From: Chitinophaga pinensis
Lineage (GTDB): Bacteria; Bacteroidota; Bacteroidia; Chitinophagales; Chitinophagaceae
DNA: 64,000 nucleotides
Direction: 5' to 3'
Assembly (NCBI RefSeq): GCF_007896845.1
Contig: NZ_VOHS01000020.1
Coordinates: 48,316-112,315, forward strand
Below the pieces are notes generated by a model. It ran no database searches. It saw nothing but the letters and a program-made list of their open reading frames with translations, and was not told the origin of the DNA. Below, one piece after another: positions 34,901 through 43,825 of this stretch; within the stretch, counting starts at the first letter, position 1; each line of letters begins with the position of its first letter. Position numbers and translations under genes: made by a program.

Positions 34901-35651
34901 CTACAATACCAACAAGATCACCAATGTAAAGAACATTCCGCGCATCTTCGACCTCGTAGTAGCAGAGGGTGGTGACAAAGAAGGATATCCTGTAAGGGGT
35001 CTTTTCTCTCTTGATTACAAAGGACTGGATCCACACACAGGTGCCCCACAGTTTGTTGACCAGCATGGTAGTCTGAGCAAGGATGTATTCCTGCAGGATC
35101 TGAATACAGATCACCTTGTATACCAGGGTCCTGTTGATCCTCCTGTGAATGGTGGTGTGAATAATACCTTCCACTACAAAAGTTTGTCACTGAACGTATT
35201 TGTGACTTACCAGTGGGGTAATAAGATCCGTCTCTATCCGGCCTTCAAAACTGCCTACTCTGACCTGGATGCAATGCCTAAAGAATTCTATGACCGCTGG
35301 ATAATGCCGGGCGATGAAAAAGAAACACAAACGCCTTCTATTCTGGATGGATTGGAGCAGGCATTCCTGGGTGGTGCTTATCCTTACAACAACTATAATT
35401 ATTCAACTGCCAGGGTTGCAAAAGGAGATATGATCCGGCTGAAAACGGTATCGCTGACCTGGCTGGTGCCAGCACCTGTGCTTAGAAAAACAGCCTTTAA
35501 TAATATCTCGGTAACCGGCGCGGCTATCAATCCATGGCTGATCTATGCTGACAAAAAGCTGAGAGGACAGGACCCTGAGTTCTTCAACACCGGTGGTGTT
35601 GCACAGCCGATACAGAAACAATTTACACTATCCTTAAAAGCAGGTTTCTAA
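31944..35651 (+). CDS. SusC/RagA family TonB-linked outer-membrane receptor with STN domain
   Basis: The ORF opens at 31944, but M17 at 31992 begins the clean signal peptide (LKKATLSLRLIVLALLLLLS) and is the likelier start. In order, the protein has an STN signalling domain (~50-120 of the ORF), a carboxypeptidase-regulatory-like domain (~150-215; IRGTV, then GTTTDEKGFF), a TonB-box region (LQEVVVTGF), a plug (~225-360; AATALYGARAMNGVVVITTK) and a ~870-residue 22-strand barrel. It imports an oligomer bound by the SusD partner, using TonB energy. The STN domain links it to the FecR gene just upstream. Length (1,235) is normal. The substrate is not evident from sequence. Confidence 0.94.
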   Translation: MGMLFSEPNQNQIIHEMLKKATLSLRLIVLALLLLLSQTIAVPANASGIQDALDKKISLELKNVLLKEALDQIGNLAEVSFIYAGNKTIVGNKVDVNAHNEKVSDLLKKLLKPLSLSYTVVYDRVVIRPVEKKMEGLSVPESERQVPQRTQDIRGTVASPKNEALPGVAVVIKGTTRGTTTDEKGFFQLKGVPADAILVFNFTGYQQEEVSVAAHKNGVINIQLKEKTTKLQEVVVTGFQDIDKSKFSGAAARIKMDEAKIDGMADVSRMLEGRVAGVAIQNVSSTFGTAPKIRVRGATSINGDNKPLWVVDNVVLEDVVNISNDQLSSGDPTTLLGSAVAGLNPNDIESFDILKDAAATALYGARAMNGVVVITTKKGRSGLKPVVTYSGNYSTQLKPNYNNYNIMNSAQQMSVLAELERKGMLTSDILSRGDIGVYGKMYEMLNADDKGNFPLENTPAAKRNFLLRYASANTDWFDILFKTSFIQEHSLSISNGNDKGQSYFSTSFYHDNGWTVADKVSRYTLNFRNNYKISEKVSTGFSVLGSARQQRAPGALSRTSNPVEGQYDRDFDINPFSYALNTSRTLTAYDKDGKLEYFRRNYAPFNIINESANNYLNLSMMDLRLQGDLSWKIAKNLRYEFVGALRYVKSSREHQITENSNMANAYRAADNATIAENNKFLYRDPNNPDALPVIVLPYGGFYNRTEDQLLNFDFRNSLNYSTTINQRHSITAMVGQQVKYADRQNSSNTGYGYQYNNGGVPFTDFRILKQTIESSFPYYGMAKDYDRFAAFFATATYGLDGKYNLTGTTRYDGSNRLGRSKSARWLPTWSVSGSWNIDKENFVQELGWVDYLALRGSYGLTASLGPATNSNIVFQTVNSKRTHLDEVESVIKIAHLQNDDLTWEKLYTTNIGLDGTLLNRRLNFSIDAYRRNSFDLISIIKTSGIGGETFKAANYADMKSKGIELLVGGDIIKRKNWGWKTSVTFGYNTNKITNVKNIPRIFDLVVAEGGDKEGYPVRGLFSLDYKGLDPHTGAPQFVDQHGSLSKDVFLQDLNTDHLVYQGPVDPPVNGGVNNTFHYKSLSLNVFVTYQWGNKIRLYPAFKTAYSDLDAMPKEFYDRWIMPGDEKETQTPSILDGLEQAFLGGAYPYNNYNYSTARVAKGDMIRLKTVSLTWLVPAPVLRKTAFNNISVTGAAINPWLIYADKKLRGQDPEFFNTGGVAQPIQKQFTLSLKAGF

Positions 35652-35656
35652 ATAAG

Positions 35657-37117
35657 ATGGTTATGACGAAATTTTTTACAAGAGCATCTTTTCTCGCTGG
35701 ATGTCTGATAGCCATGGCCGGATGTAATAAGTATCTGGATAAGTCGCCGGATAGTACCTGGACAGAGCTGGATTCACCAAAAAAGGTATCCCAACTGCTG
35801 GGTACCGCTTATCCGCAGGCTAACTATATCGTGTTTGCGGAAGCCATGAGCGATAATGTGGAAGATAAAGGTGCCGGTGTTACTGACAGAACAAACCTCG
35901 ATCCTTATTTCTTTAATGATGTATCCGCAACAGAGCAGGATTCTCCGGAGTACTACTGGCAAGCTTGTTATACGGCTATCGCAGCAGCAAACAATGCATT
36001 GAAAGCCTGCGAAGCAGCTCCCGATAAAAGCCGTTATACCGCCCAGAAAGGTGAGGCGCTGGTAGCAAGAGCTTATGCACACTTTATGCTGGTGACATTC
36101 TTTTCGAAATTCTATGATGAAGCAACTGCTGCTACTGATCCGGGTATCCCTTACGTAACGGAGCCGGAGAAAGTGGTGAATAAACAATACGAGCGTAAGA
36201 CGGTCGCATATACTTACCAGATGATCGAAAAAGATCTGCTGGCAGGTATGGCACTGATCAGTGATGAAAATTATGCGGTGCCAAGGTATCATTTTAACAA
36301 GTCAGCTACCTATGCATTCGCTACACGGTTTTATCTCTTCAAGAAAGACTATCAGAAGGTGCTGGAATATGCTAATCAGGTATTCCCCAACAATGACCTG
36401 GCCAGCAATATGCGCCCATGGAATACTACCTATAAAACACTTAGTCCGGCTGCTATCTGGGATACCTACGCAAAGGCAACTGAAAAGGCGAACCTGCTGC
36501 TGGTGGAAACACAATCCATGTATGGTCGTTACGTAGCCCAATACAGATACGGACTGACCTATAATAAACAAATCGAAATACTGGGCAGCAATGTAAGTGG
36601 TGGTAGCTATGCATATCCATTGTATTACTATGGTACAAGGGATTACTTCGTACCAAAGCTGACTGAATATTTCGTAAAAGCTTCTGTAAATGCTACTATC
36701 GGAGACCCTTATGTAATGGTACCATTGTTCACAACCGAAGAAGTATTGTTTAACAGAGCAGAAGCGAATGCTTATCTCGGTAACAATAATGATGTGCTGG
36801 CTGACCTGAACCTTTTTGCCAGCAAACGTATAACGAACTACAATTCCGCTTCACACAGAATTACGCAGACAAAGATCAGGACTTACTACGGTATTACCGA
36901 TGTGAGAAGCGGCTTGCTGCAAACCATACTTGACTTCAAACGGGCGGAGTTTGTACAGGAAGGTCATCGCTGGTTTGATATTCAACGTTACAAAGCGGCT
37001 GTTACCCATTATACCGACAAAGGTGCAAAGATGGTACTGGAAGCAGGTGATAAACGCCGCGTATTACAGATTCCTGCATCTGCCACTAATTCAGGTATCA
37101 CATTGAATCCAAGATAA
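35657..37117 (+). CDS. RagB/SusD family surface lipoprotein
   Basis: The start is 35657, or M3 at 35663. The lipobox AMAGC gives a lipid anchor. The 486-residue product has helical TPR-type SusD features (ALVARAYAHFMLVTFFSKFY; VLFNRAEANAYLGN; RRAEF-like FKRAEFVQEGHRWFDIQRYK). SusD proteins cap the SusC barrel and capture substrate at the surface. It begins only 5 nt after the SusC stop, and the two are surely co-expressed. The predicted ligand-binding face shows no obvious specificity clue. Confidence 0.93.
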   Translation: MVMTKFFTRASFLAGCLIAMAGCNKYLDKSPDSTWTELDSPKKVSQLLGTAYPQANYIVFAEAMSDNVEDKGAGVTDRTNLDPYFFNDVSATEQDSPEYYWQACYTAIAAANNALKACEAAPDKSRYTAQKGEALVARAYAHFMLVTFFSKFYDEATAATDPGIPYVTEPEKVVNKQYERKTVAYTYQMIEKDLLAGMALISDENYAVPRYHFNKSATYAFATRFYLFKKDYQKVLEYANQVFPNNDLASNMRPWNTTYKTLSPAAIWDTYAKATEKANLLLVETQSMYGRYVAQYRYGLTYNKQIEILGSNVSGGSYAYPLYYYGTRDYFVPKLTEYFVKASVNATIGDPYVMVPLFTTEEVLFNRAEANAYLGNNNDVLADLNLFASKRITNYNSASHRITQTKIRTYYGITDVRSGLLQTILDFKRAEFVQEGHRWFDIQRYKAAVTHYTDKGAKMVLEAGDKRRVLQIPASATNSGITLNPR

Positions 37118-37147
37118 TAGTAACCATTCATACAAGAACTCACAGAT

Positions 37148-38059
37148 ATGAAACGTATAAAAATATTCTTCTTACTCCTGACAGTAGCTGCATTCGCAGC
37201 CTGTGCAAAGAAGGAAGACGATCTCAGTGGTGTGCAAGATATCCCGGGCCTGGGTGGCGATACCTGGGTACCGGGATCTTTAGACGCCTGGTTACATGAT
37301 ACAATGACTGTCCCTTATAACATCGAAGTAAAATATAAATGGGACCAGTTTGAGTTTGATGTAACAAAAACACTCGTGCCGCCGAGAGAAGAGGTTGTAA
37401 TCCCTGCCATCAGGGCGATTAAAAAAGTGTGGATAGACAATTACATCAGAGAAGCAGGAGAGATCTTCTTCAAGAAGTATTGTCCTAAGTTCTTTATACT
37501 GTCAGGTAGTGCCAGCTGGAATGACAATGGAACTATTACGCTGGGTACCGCAGAAGGTGGTCGTAAAGTAGTGATGTACCTCCTGAATGATTTCCGCACG
37601 AAGGAAATGCCGGGATACAAAAAGAGTGATACGGGCAATGTGAAGCAGATCTTTCATGTGATAGAACATGAGTTTGGACATATCCTGCATCAGACGGTGA
37701 TGTATCCTGTAGAGTTCAAGAAGATCTGCGCAGGTTATTACACGGGTAACTGGAACAATATTGCTGATTCTGACGCAAGAAAAGACGGCTTTGTAACAGC
37801 ATATGCCATGTCCAATGAGAACGAAGATTTCGTTGAAATGATTGCTATGATGCTGATAGAAGGAAAAGCTGGTTTTGACAGAATAGTGAACAGCATTCCG
37901 GAAGGCTTCAGTGTGAATGGTAGTTCTCAGGCACAGGCAAAGGACCGGCTCCGCCAGAAAGAGGCGATGGTAGTTAGTTACTTTAAAACTGCGCATAAAG
38001 TCGATTTCTATAGTCTGCAGGACAACACCAGAAAATCTATCGTACAGCTGCTTTACTAA
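37148..38059 (+). CDS. Substrate import-associated zinc metallohydrolase lipoprotein
   Basis: The 303-residue lipoprotein (lipobox FAAC, followed by acidic and basic residues as in surface-exported lipoproteins) carries an HExxH zinc site, EHEFGHILHQ (H174, E175, H178). A candidate third ligand is in the NENEDFVEM segment downstream. It matches the family of HExxH lipoproteins encoded next to SusC/SusD pairs (TIGR04549 type). Such enzymes are thought to process a protein or peptide substrate at the cell surface before import. The 30-nt spacing after SusD supports one operon, and its presence argues that this locus handles a peptide or glycopeptide instead of chitin (inference). Confidence 0.9.
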   Translation: MKRIKIFFLLLTVAAFAACAKKEDDLSGVQDIPGLGGDTWVPGSLDAWLHDTMTVPYNIEVKYKWDQFEFDVTKTLVPPREEVVIPAIRAIKKVWIDNYIREAGEIFFKKYCPKFFILSGSASWNDNGTITLGTAEGGRKVVMYLLNDFRTKEMPGYKKSDTGNVKQIFHVIEHEFGHILHQTVMYPVEFKKICAGYYTGNWNNIADSDARKDGFVTAYAMSNENEDFVEMIAMMLIEGKAGFDRIVNSIPEGFSVNGSSQAQAKDRLRQKEAMVVSYFKTAHKVDFYSLQDNTRKSIVQLLY

Positions 38060-38091
38060 GCCTTAACAACCAAGATCAATCAACACTCCTT

Positions 38092-39375
38092 ATGAGAAAA
38101 AATCTATCATTATATCTTTTACTGCTCATCGTCGCACTTGCTTCCTGCCGGAAGGAGTATGATGATGTCTTTGATGAATCGCCAGACACAAGGATCAACG
38201 AGACACTTGCTGCTTATAACAAAACGCTCATAGGTGCTCCGAATGGATGGAAGGCACTTGTATATCCTTCTGCTCTGGAAGGCACTGCCTTTGGCTTTTA
38301 TTTCAAATTTGACAGCAGCAACAGAGTGGATATGTTTTCAGATTTTGATTCGGTGTCTGCCGTTACTGTGCGGACCAGCAGCTTCCGTCTGAAATCATTA
38401 CAGCAACCTTGTCTGTTGTTTGACACCTATTCCTATATCCATGTACTGTGCGATCCGGATGCCAGCAAGAACGGCGGATATTACGGAAAGGGATTATTTT
38501 CTGACTTTGAATTCGCCATAGACGGGGTCTATGGTGATACCATAAAACTTACAGGACGTCTGAATGGCAGTAAAGCCATCTTCGTCAAAGCTACCTCGCA
38601 GGAGGCACAGGATTATTACGATAAAAAACGGAACTGGGAGTTCAATAAATTTTCCCGGTTCCTTACTTATTTCAAACTGCTGACTGTAGGAAGTAACAGG
38701 TATGACATATATGTGGATCAACTGTATCGCCGTATTACCTTAAAATGGATTTCTAACAATGGCGAAAAAGAGTTCAGCACTAATTATTATTTCGATAATA
38801 ATGGTGTGTCATTCACAACTCCTTTCAGAGACGGCGCTGTGTCTTTTGCCAATTTTTCTGACATCAAATGGGATGTAGCCACACAACGTCTGACTGTGAA
38901 AGCAGGCGAGAACAGCGGCGTTATTACCAGTTCCATTAAACCCCAGGTACTGGACAAAGAAGCCGGAAAGCGCTGGTATAATACCGCTGCTTCCACTGAA
39001 AGCTACTGGGTATCGCTGAGCGGTTTCCATGTTGATGGTGTGGATGATGCATACGGTGTGACAGGTATTGCCGGATTCAATTTCATGTTTTATTACCCCG
39101 TCTACGATGGAGAATATGACTTTGCAGGTATACTGCCGAGCCAGGGTGCATATGGTCCCGCTTTTACACCGGTGTTTAATACCAATGGTACCGTAGGCTT
39201 CGATTTCTCAGGACTCGCTTTTGGGCAGATCCCTGAAACTGCTTCTTCTACAATAGGCAACATCATTACCAAATATCGGGAAAGTGCAGGCTTTTATTTC
39301 GTGCAGACTGGCGAAAGTTCCTATGACATGGTCAATGCAAAAGATGCCAGAAGCTGGATCACCTGGCAGCAATAA
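38092..39375 (+). CDS. DUF4302 domain lipoprotein
   Basis: The 427-residue product has a lipoprotein signal (VALASC followed by RKEYDD). The segment after it (TLAAYNKTLIGAPNGWKALV) is characteristic of the DUF4302 family found in SusCD-metallohydrolase loci. No catalytic motif is visible. The beta-rich body suggests an accessory surface-binding protein of the complex. It follows the metallohydrolase after 32 nt, and a giant adhesin gene begins 51 nt downstream, so transcription may continue. Confidence 0.85.
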   Translation: MRKNLSLYLLLLIVALASCRKEYDDVFDESPDTRINETLAAYNKTLIGAPNGWKALVYPSALEGTAFGFYFKFDSSNRVDMFSDFDSVSAVTVRTSSFRLKSLQQPCLLFDTYSYIHVLCDPDASKNGGYYGKGLFSDFEFAIDGVYGDTIKLTGRLNGSKAIFVKATSQEAQDYYDKKRNWEFNKFSRFLTYFKLLTVGSNRYDIYVDQLYRRITLKWISNNGEKEFSTNYYFDNNGVSFTTPFRDGAVSFANFSDIKWDVATQRLTVKAGENSGVITSSIKPQVLDKEAGKRWYNTAASTESYWVSLSGFHVDGVDDAYGVTGIAGFNFMFYYPVYDGEYDFAGILPSQGAYGPAFTPVFNTNGTVGFDFSGLAFGQIPETASSTIGNIITKYRESAGFYFVQTGESSYDMVNAKDARSWITWQQ

Positions 39376-39426
39376 TGGCATCGCCATCGCATTATTCAAA
39401 GAAAGAAATACTTAAAACAAACAGCC

Positions 39427-42400
39427 ATGAAAAATCAGCCTGTTTCTGTATTATACAAGGCTTCTTTATACCTGATCATGTTGCTGCTATCTGGTCTGCA
39501 TACTTTTGCACAGATAGACATATCGATCGGGTCTAACAGCGGTGTCAATGGTAGCACCGGTTACCCCTGTCCATTGCAGGACTATTACGAAGGCTCCCGG
39601 TCACAGTTCCTTTATCGGGCCAGTGAGTTGACAGCCGCCGGTATGCAACCGGGTTATATTAATGCAGTAAAGTTTACTGTCAATAGCCTGAACAATACCG
39701 GTATTGTCGAGGACTACACTATTAAAATTGGCAGTACCACAATAGCAACACTTGATGCTGCCAGTTGGGTACCTGTTAATACAACTGTTTTCGGACCGGT
39801 GAACTATCAGCCGGTTGTTGGTGTGAACTCCTTCAACACCTTGCCCACTTTCTTCTGGAATGGTACAGATAATATCATTGTAGAGGTATGTAATGGTGGG
39901 GATAATTTTACCAATAACCCCAGTGTAAGATGGACAACAGGTCTCGGTTTTAATGGCTCTCATACATACAGGTCGGATAATCTGGGTAACCTCTGTGGTA
40001 CAGCAAACGTTTCCAACACAGGTACCATGACCACCCGTCCTGATATCATATTAAATTATACACCTGCTGCTGCGTGTACAGGTACGCCGCTAGCTGGTAC
40101 GACTGTTTCTACACAGACTACTGTCTGTTCAGGACAGTCATTTTCACTTTCCCTCAGCGGAAACACAGCTGCTACTGGTCTGACATATCAGTGGCAGTCT
40201 TCTACTGATAATGTTAACTGGACAAACATCGCAGGCGCCACAACGCCATACCTGCCCAATAAGATACAGACTGTTACTACCTATTATCGCTGCGTAGTGA
40301 CCTGTTCTGGTAGCGGTGCTACAGCAAATTCCACTGCTGTGCAGGTAAGTAGTCCGGCACTGGTACGTGGTGTCTTTACGATCAATAAAAATGCACCTGC
40401 CGGTAACGGTAACTTCATTTCTTTCAATGCTGCTTACGACTATATTAAATGTGGTATTGACAGTGCGGTTGTCTTCAACGTCGTAACAGGCAGTGGACCT
40501 TATGATGAACAACTGATCATTACTCCTGTGGGTGGCGCATCTGCTACTAATACCATTACCTTTAATGGTAATGGTGAAACCATTACTAATCTTTCACCCA
40601 GTACGGCAGAATGGGCAGTAATCAAATTGAATGGAGCAGATTACTTCACATTCAATAACCTCAAAATTGTACCGAAAGGCACTACGTCTTCTCAACGTGG
40701 TATTGGTGTACAGTTGTTGAATGACGCTGATTTCAATACTATCAGGAATTGTACGATCACATTACAGGCAACCATTACTTCTACCAGCTATGTGGGTATC
40801 GCACTGAGTGCTTCTGCTACAGATCCGGTGGGAAGAGGTGCCGCGAATTGTGATGATAATACTTTCAGTGATAACACCATCATTGGCGGTTATTATGGTA
40901 TTACACTGGTAGGTAGTTCCTCTGTGGCGAACCAGCGTAATAAATTGACCGGTAATACCATCACTGAATCTTATTATAGAGGTGTGTATGTACACGGTGC
41001 ATTTAACGCGCTGATCAAAAATAATAAGTTCAGCCGTCCCACCCGTGACAATGTCACTACCTATGCGGCTATTCACCTGCAGGACCTGAGTACAAAAGTG
41101 ATTATTGATGGTAACAGAATCAGTAATCCTTTTGGTGGATTATTGACAACCACTTCTTCTTTCTACGGTATCTTCCTCGAAAATGTAGAGGCTATTTCCC
41201 AGCTGGAAAATGAAGTAACCAATAACCTGATCTATAATCTGAATGGTCAGGCAAACCGTTATGGTATCTATAACAGCAATGCCAGCAACGTAAAGATCTA
41301 TCATAATACCATCTCCATGGATGGTACTTCTACCTCTACCAATAATACTTATAAGATAGCCGGATATATACAGACGGGAGGTGCAGCAGGTGTTGAGTTT
41401 ATCAACAACATCATCACACTGACTACAACTTCGAATATTGCGCAGTTTGGTCTGTATTATGGAAATGCTTATCCTAACACAGACGTGATATCTGATAAGA
41501 ATGACATCTTTATCACGCCGGCAGCCGCTAACAAGTACACGGGTTACTATACCAAGAACCTGCCTACTTTACCGGAATGGCAGACCGCCAGCCAACAGGA
41601 TGCCGGTTCATTTGCCGTGAATCCTTTATATCAGGATATTGCTACCGGGAACTATTCAGCCAGCAATGCCAGTCTGAATAACAGAGGTAATGTGGTAAAT
41701 GTGGCGGTTGACATTAATAATACTGCGCGTAATATCAGCGCACCAGATCTGGGTGCATATGAATTTACACCACCGCCATGTGTAACACCGCCGACAGGAG
41801 GTACTACGCAGCTGAGCAAACAGGTAGTATGTGCCGGTACACCGGTTTTAGTGAGTCTGGTGGGTAACACAATGGGAGAAACACAGACCTATCAGTGGCA
41901 GACGTCCCCTACATTGAACGGTACTTATACCCCGCTGGGTGCTTCCTCCGCATATGCTGATACAACTATCATCGCCAGCACGAGTCTGTATTACAGGGCA
42001 GCGCTGACTTGTGGTGCCAATACCAGCTATTCAACACCGATACTGCTGACAGTGAATGGTGCACTGGCTCCTAATACTTATACTATTGATAAAACACAGC
42101 CAACCGGTGGTCTGAACTTTACCAGCTTCAATGACGCCAAACAGGCAATGATGTGTGGTATCGCTGGTCCGGTGATCTTTAATGTGATAGCAGGTCGTAC
42201 AACATATGAAGAGCAACTGATCCTTGATTCAATCCCGGGAGCATCTGCTGTAAATACCATCACGTTCCGGGGTAATGGTAACACCATCCACTATTCCAGC
42301 TCTGATGGTGCAGAAAGAGCGGTGATAAAACTGCGCAAAGCAGATCATATCACTTTTGACAGCCTGAGAATAGACGCTACCGGTACCAATACATATGGAT

Positions 42401-43770
42401 GGGGTGTACAGTTGTTTAATCATGCTGACAGTAACGTGATCACCAGATGTGAGATCATTACAAAGGCAGACGGAACCACCGGTGACCATGCAGGTATTGT
42501 GATGAGTACTTCAGAAACCGACGCAGCAAGTTCAGGTAGCAATACATTCAGTGTTAGTAATACCTTTAGTAAGAATAAAATATCAGGTGGTTACTACGGT
42601 ATCACTGTGATGGGATACACTAATGCCGGTACATCCAATAACCGCATCATTGGTAATGAAATAAAGGACTACTACAGCAGAGGTATCTACTCTTCTTACA
42701 CTGGCTTTACACTGATCGCAGATAATATCCTGACTCGTCCGACAAGAACTGGTTCAGACTGGACGCTGTATGGTATCTCTCTGACCAGCAGACATAACAA
42801 TGCGAAAGTATTGCGTAATGCCGTGTCTAATGGTACGCCTGTACCGACTACTAATACGGTATACGGTATCAGCTTTGACAACGTGAACGCTGATGATACC
42901 AAACAGGATACCATCGCTAATAACATCATATACAATATGAATGTAGACGGTAGCCGTCGTGGTCTGTCACTGACATGGTCTACCAATATTATAGCGTTGC
43001 ATAACACAATCTCCATTGACAGGGAAGGATCTGCACAGACATGGAACTCTTCTTATGGTGCGTATATCAACTTCTGTAATACCAGCAAATTTATCAACAA
43101 TAATATCACCGTCACCAGCACAGGTAATGAGTCGAAGTACGCGATTTATCTGAGCGGTGATGCTGATATACAGAATAATAACTACTATGTAAAAGCAGGC
43201 GGTAAAGAGAACTATGCCGGCTATTTTAACGGTGCCCGTAAAACACTGGGTGAATGGAAAGCTGCTACACAGAAAGATTCTGCTTCTACGGACTATGATC
43301 CGATCTATGCTGATCTGCCTGATGGTAACCTTCAACCGGCATTCTATAAAATGGATAATACCGGTGTTCCACAGGGTGTAGCTACAGATATTCTGGGAAG
43401 AAGCAGAAGTACCACAACACCAGATGTAGGTGCTTATGAAATAAGTCTTCCATTATGCCAGACCCCAATTAACGCGGGTAAAGCTGTGGTGGCTCCGAAT
43501 AATAACATCTGTATGGGTACACCTGTTACCCTCGACCTGATAGAGAATACAACAGCGGGTCGTCTGACTTATCAATGGCAGGCTTCTTACTCTGCCACTG
43601 GTCCATGGGTATATATCAGCGATACCGCTTATGTGCCTGCATTCAAAACAGAACTGGGTGCTAACAATTACTTCCGTTGCCAGCTGGTATGTAGTGGTAC
43701 CGATACTGCATGGTCAGAAGTGGCTTTCGTGAATATGAATCAGCCACTGATCAAAGGTATATACCATTAA
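39427..43770 (+). CDS. Giant Ig/beta-helix surface protein, N-terminal part (frameshift-truncated)
   Basis: This is the first 1,447 codons of what was one gene. It has a signal peptide ending at HTFAQ (residue 29), an N-terminal beta domain (~30-215), then repeating units of an Ig-like domain plus a right-handed parallel beta-helix. Unit 1 starts at C217, unit 2 at C785 and unit 3 at C1344, so each is ~560-570 residues. Helix segments include ITFNGNGETI, NNLIYNLNGQANRYGIYNSN and NTISMDG. At ~43763 (IKGIYH then stop) the frame breaks. Compared with FTINK and YTIDK at the same place in units 1 and 2, the dinucleotide AC is missing, and the rest continues in the frame ending at 48367. Parallel beta-helices suit adhesins or polysaccharide lyases; no lyase residues are evident. 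Confidence 0.8.
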   Translation: MKNQPVSVLYKASLYLIMLLLSGLHTFAQIDISIGSNSGVNGSTGYPCPLQDYYEGSRSQFLYRASELTAAGMQPGYINAVKFTVNSLNNTGIVEDYTIKIGSTTIATLDAASWVPVNTTVFGPVNYQPVVGVNSFNTLPTFFWNGTDNIIVEVCNGGDNFTNNPSVRWTTGLGFNGSHTYRSDNLGNLCGTANVSNTGTMTTRPDIILNYTPAAACTGTPLAGTTVSTQTTVCSGQSFSLSLSGNTAATGLTYQWQSSTDNVNWTNIAGATTPYLPNKIQTVTTYYRCVVTCSGSGATANSTAVQVSSPALVRGVFTINKNAPAGNGNFISFNAAYDYIKCGIDSAVVFNVVTGSGPYDEQLIITPVGGASATNTITFNGNGETITNLSPSTAEWAVIKLNGADYFTFNNLKIVPKGTTSSQRGIGVQLLNDADFNTIRNCTITLQATITSTSYVGIALSASATDPVGRGAANCDDNTFSDNTIIGGYYGITLVGSSSVANQRNKLTGNTITESYYRGVYVHGAFNALIKNNKFSRPTRDNVTTYAAIHLQDLSTKVIIDGNRISNPFGGLLTTTSSFYGIFLENVEAISQLENEVTNNLIYNLNGQANRYGIYNSNASNVKIYHNTISMDGTSTSTNNTYKIAGYIQTGGAAGVEFINNIITLTTTSNIAQFGLYYGNAYPNTDVISDKNDIFITPAAANKYTGYYTKNLPTLPEWQTASQQDAGSFAVNPLYQDIATGNYSASNASLNNRGNVVNVAVDINNTARNISAPDLGAYEFTPPPCVTPPTGGTTQLSKQVVCAGTPVLVSLVGNTMGETQTYQWQTSPTLNGTYTPLGASSAYADTTIIASTSLYYRAALTCGANTSYSTPILLTVNGALAPNTYTIDKTQPTGGLNFTSFNDAKQAMMCGIAGPVIFNVIAGRTTYEEQLILDSIPGASAVNTITFRGNGNTIHYSSSDGAERAVIKLRKADHITFDSLRIDATGTNTYGWGVQLFNHADSNVITRCEIITKADGTTGDHAGIVMSTSETDAASSGSNTFSVSNTFSKNKISGGYYGITVMGYTNAGTSNNRIIGNEIKDYYSRGIYSSYTGFTLIADNILTRPTRTGSDWTLYGISLTSRHNNAKVLRNAVSNGTPVPTTNTVYGISFDNVNADDTKQDTIANNIIYNMNVDGSRRGLSLTWSTNIIALHNTISIDREGSAQTWNSSYGAYINFCNTSKFINNNITVTSTGNESKYAIYLSGDADIQNNNYYVKAGGKENYAGYFNGARKTLGEWKAATQKDSASTDYDPIYADLPDGNLQPAFYKMDNTGVPQGVATDILGRSRSTTTPDVGAYEISLPLCQTPINAGKAVVAPNNNICMGTPVTLDLIENTTAGRLTYQWQASYSATGPWVYISDTAYVPAFKTELGANNYFRCQLVCSGTDTAWSEVAFVNMNQPLIKGIYH

Positions 43771-43825
43771 TCCAACAGGATCGGGCAGTAGAAACTTCCC
43801 TTCATTTACAGCGGCCGTAGCTGCG

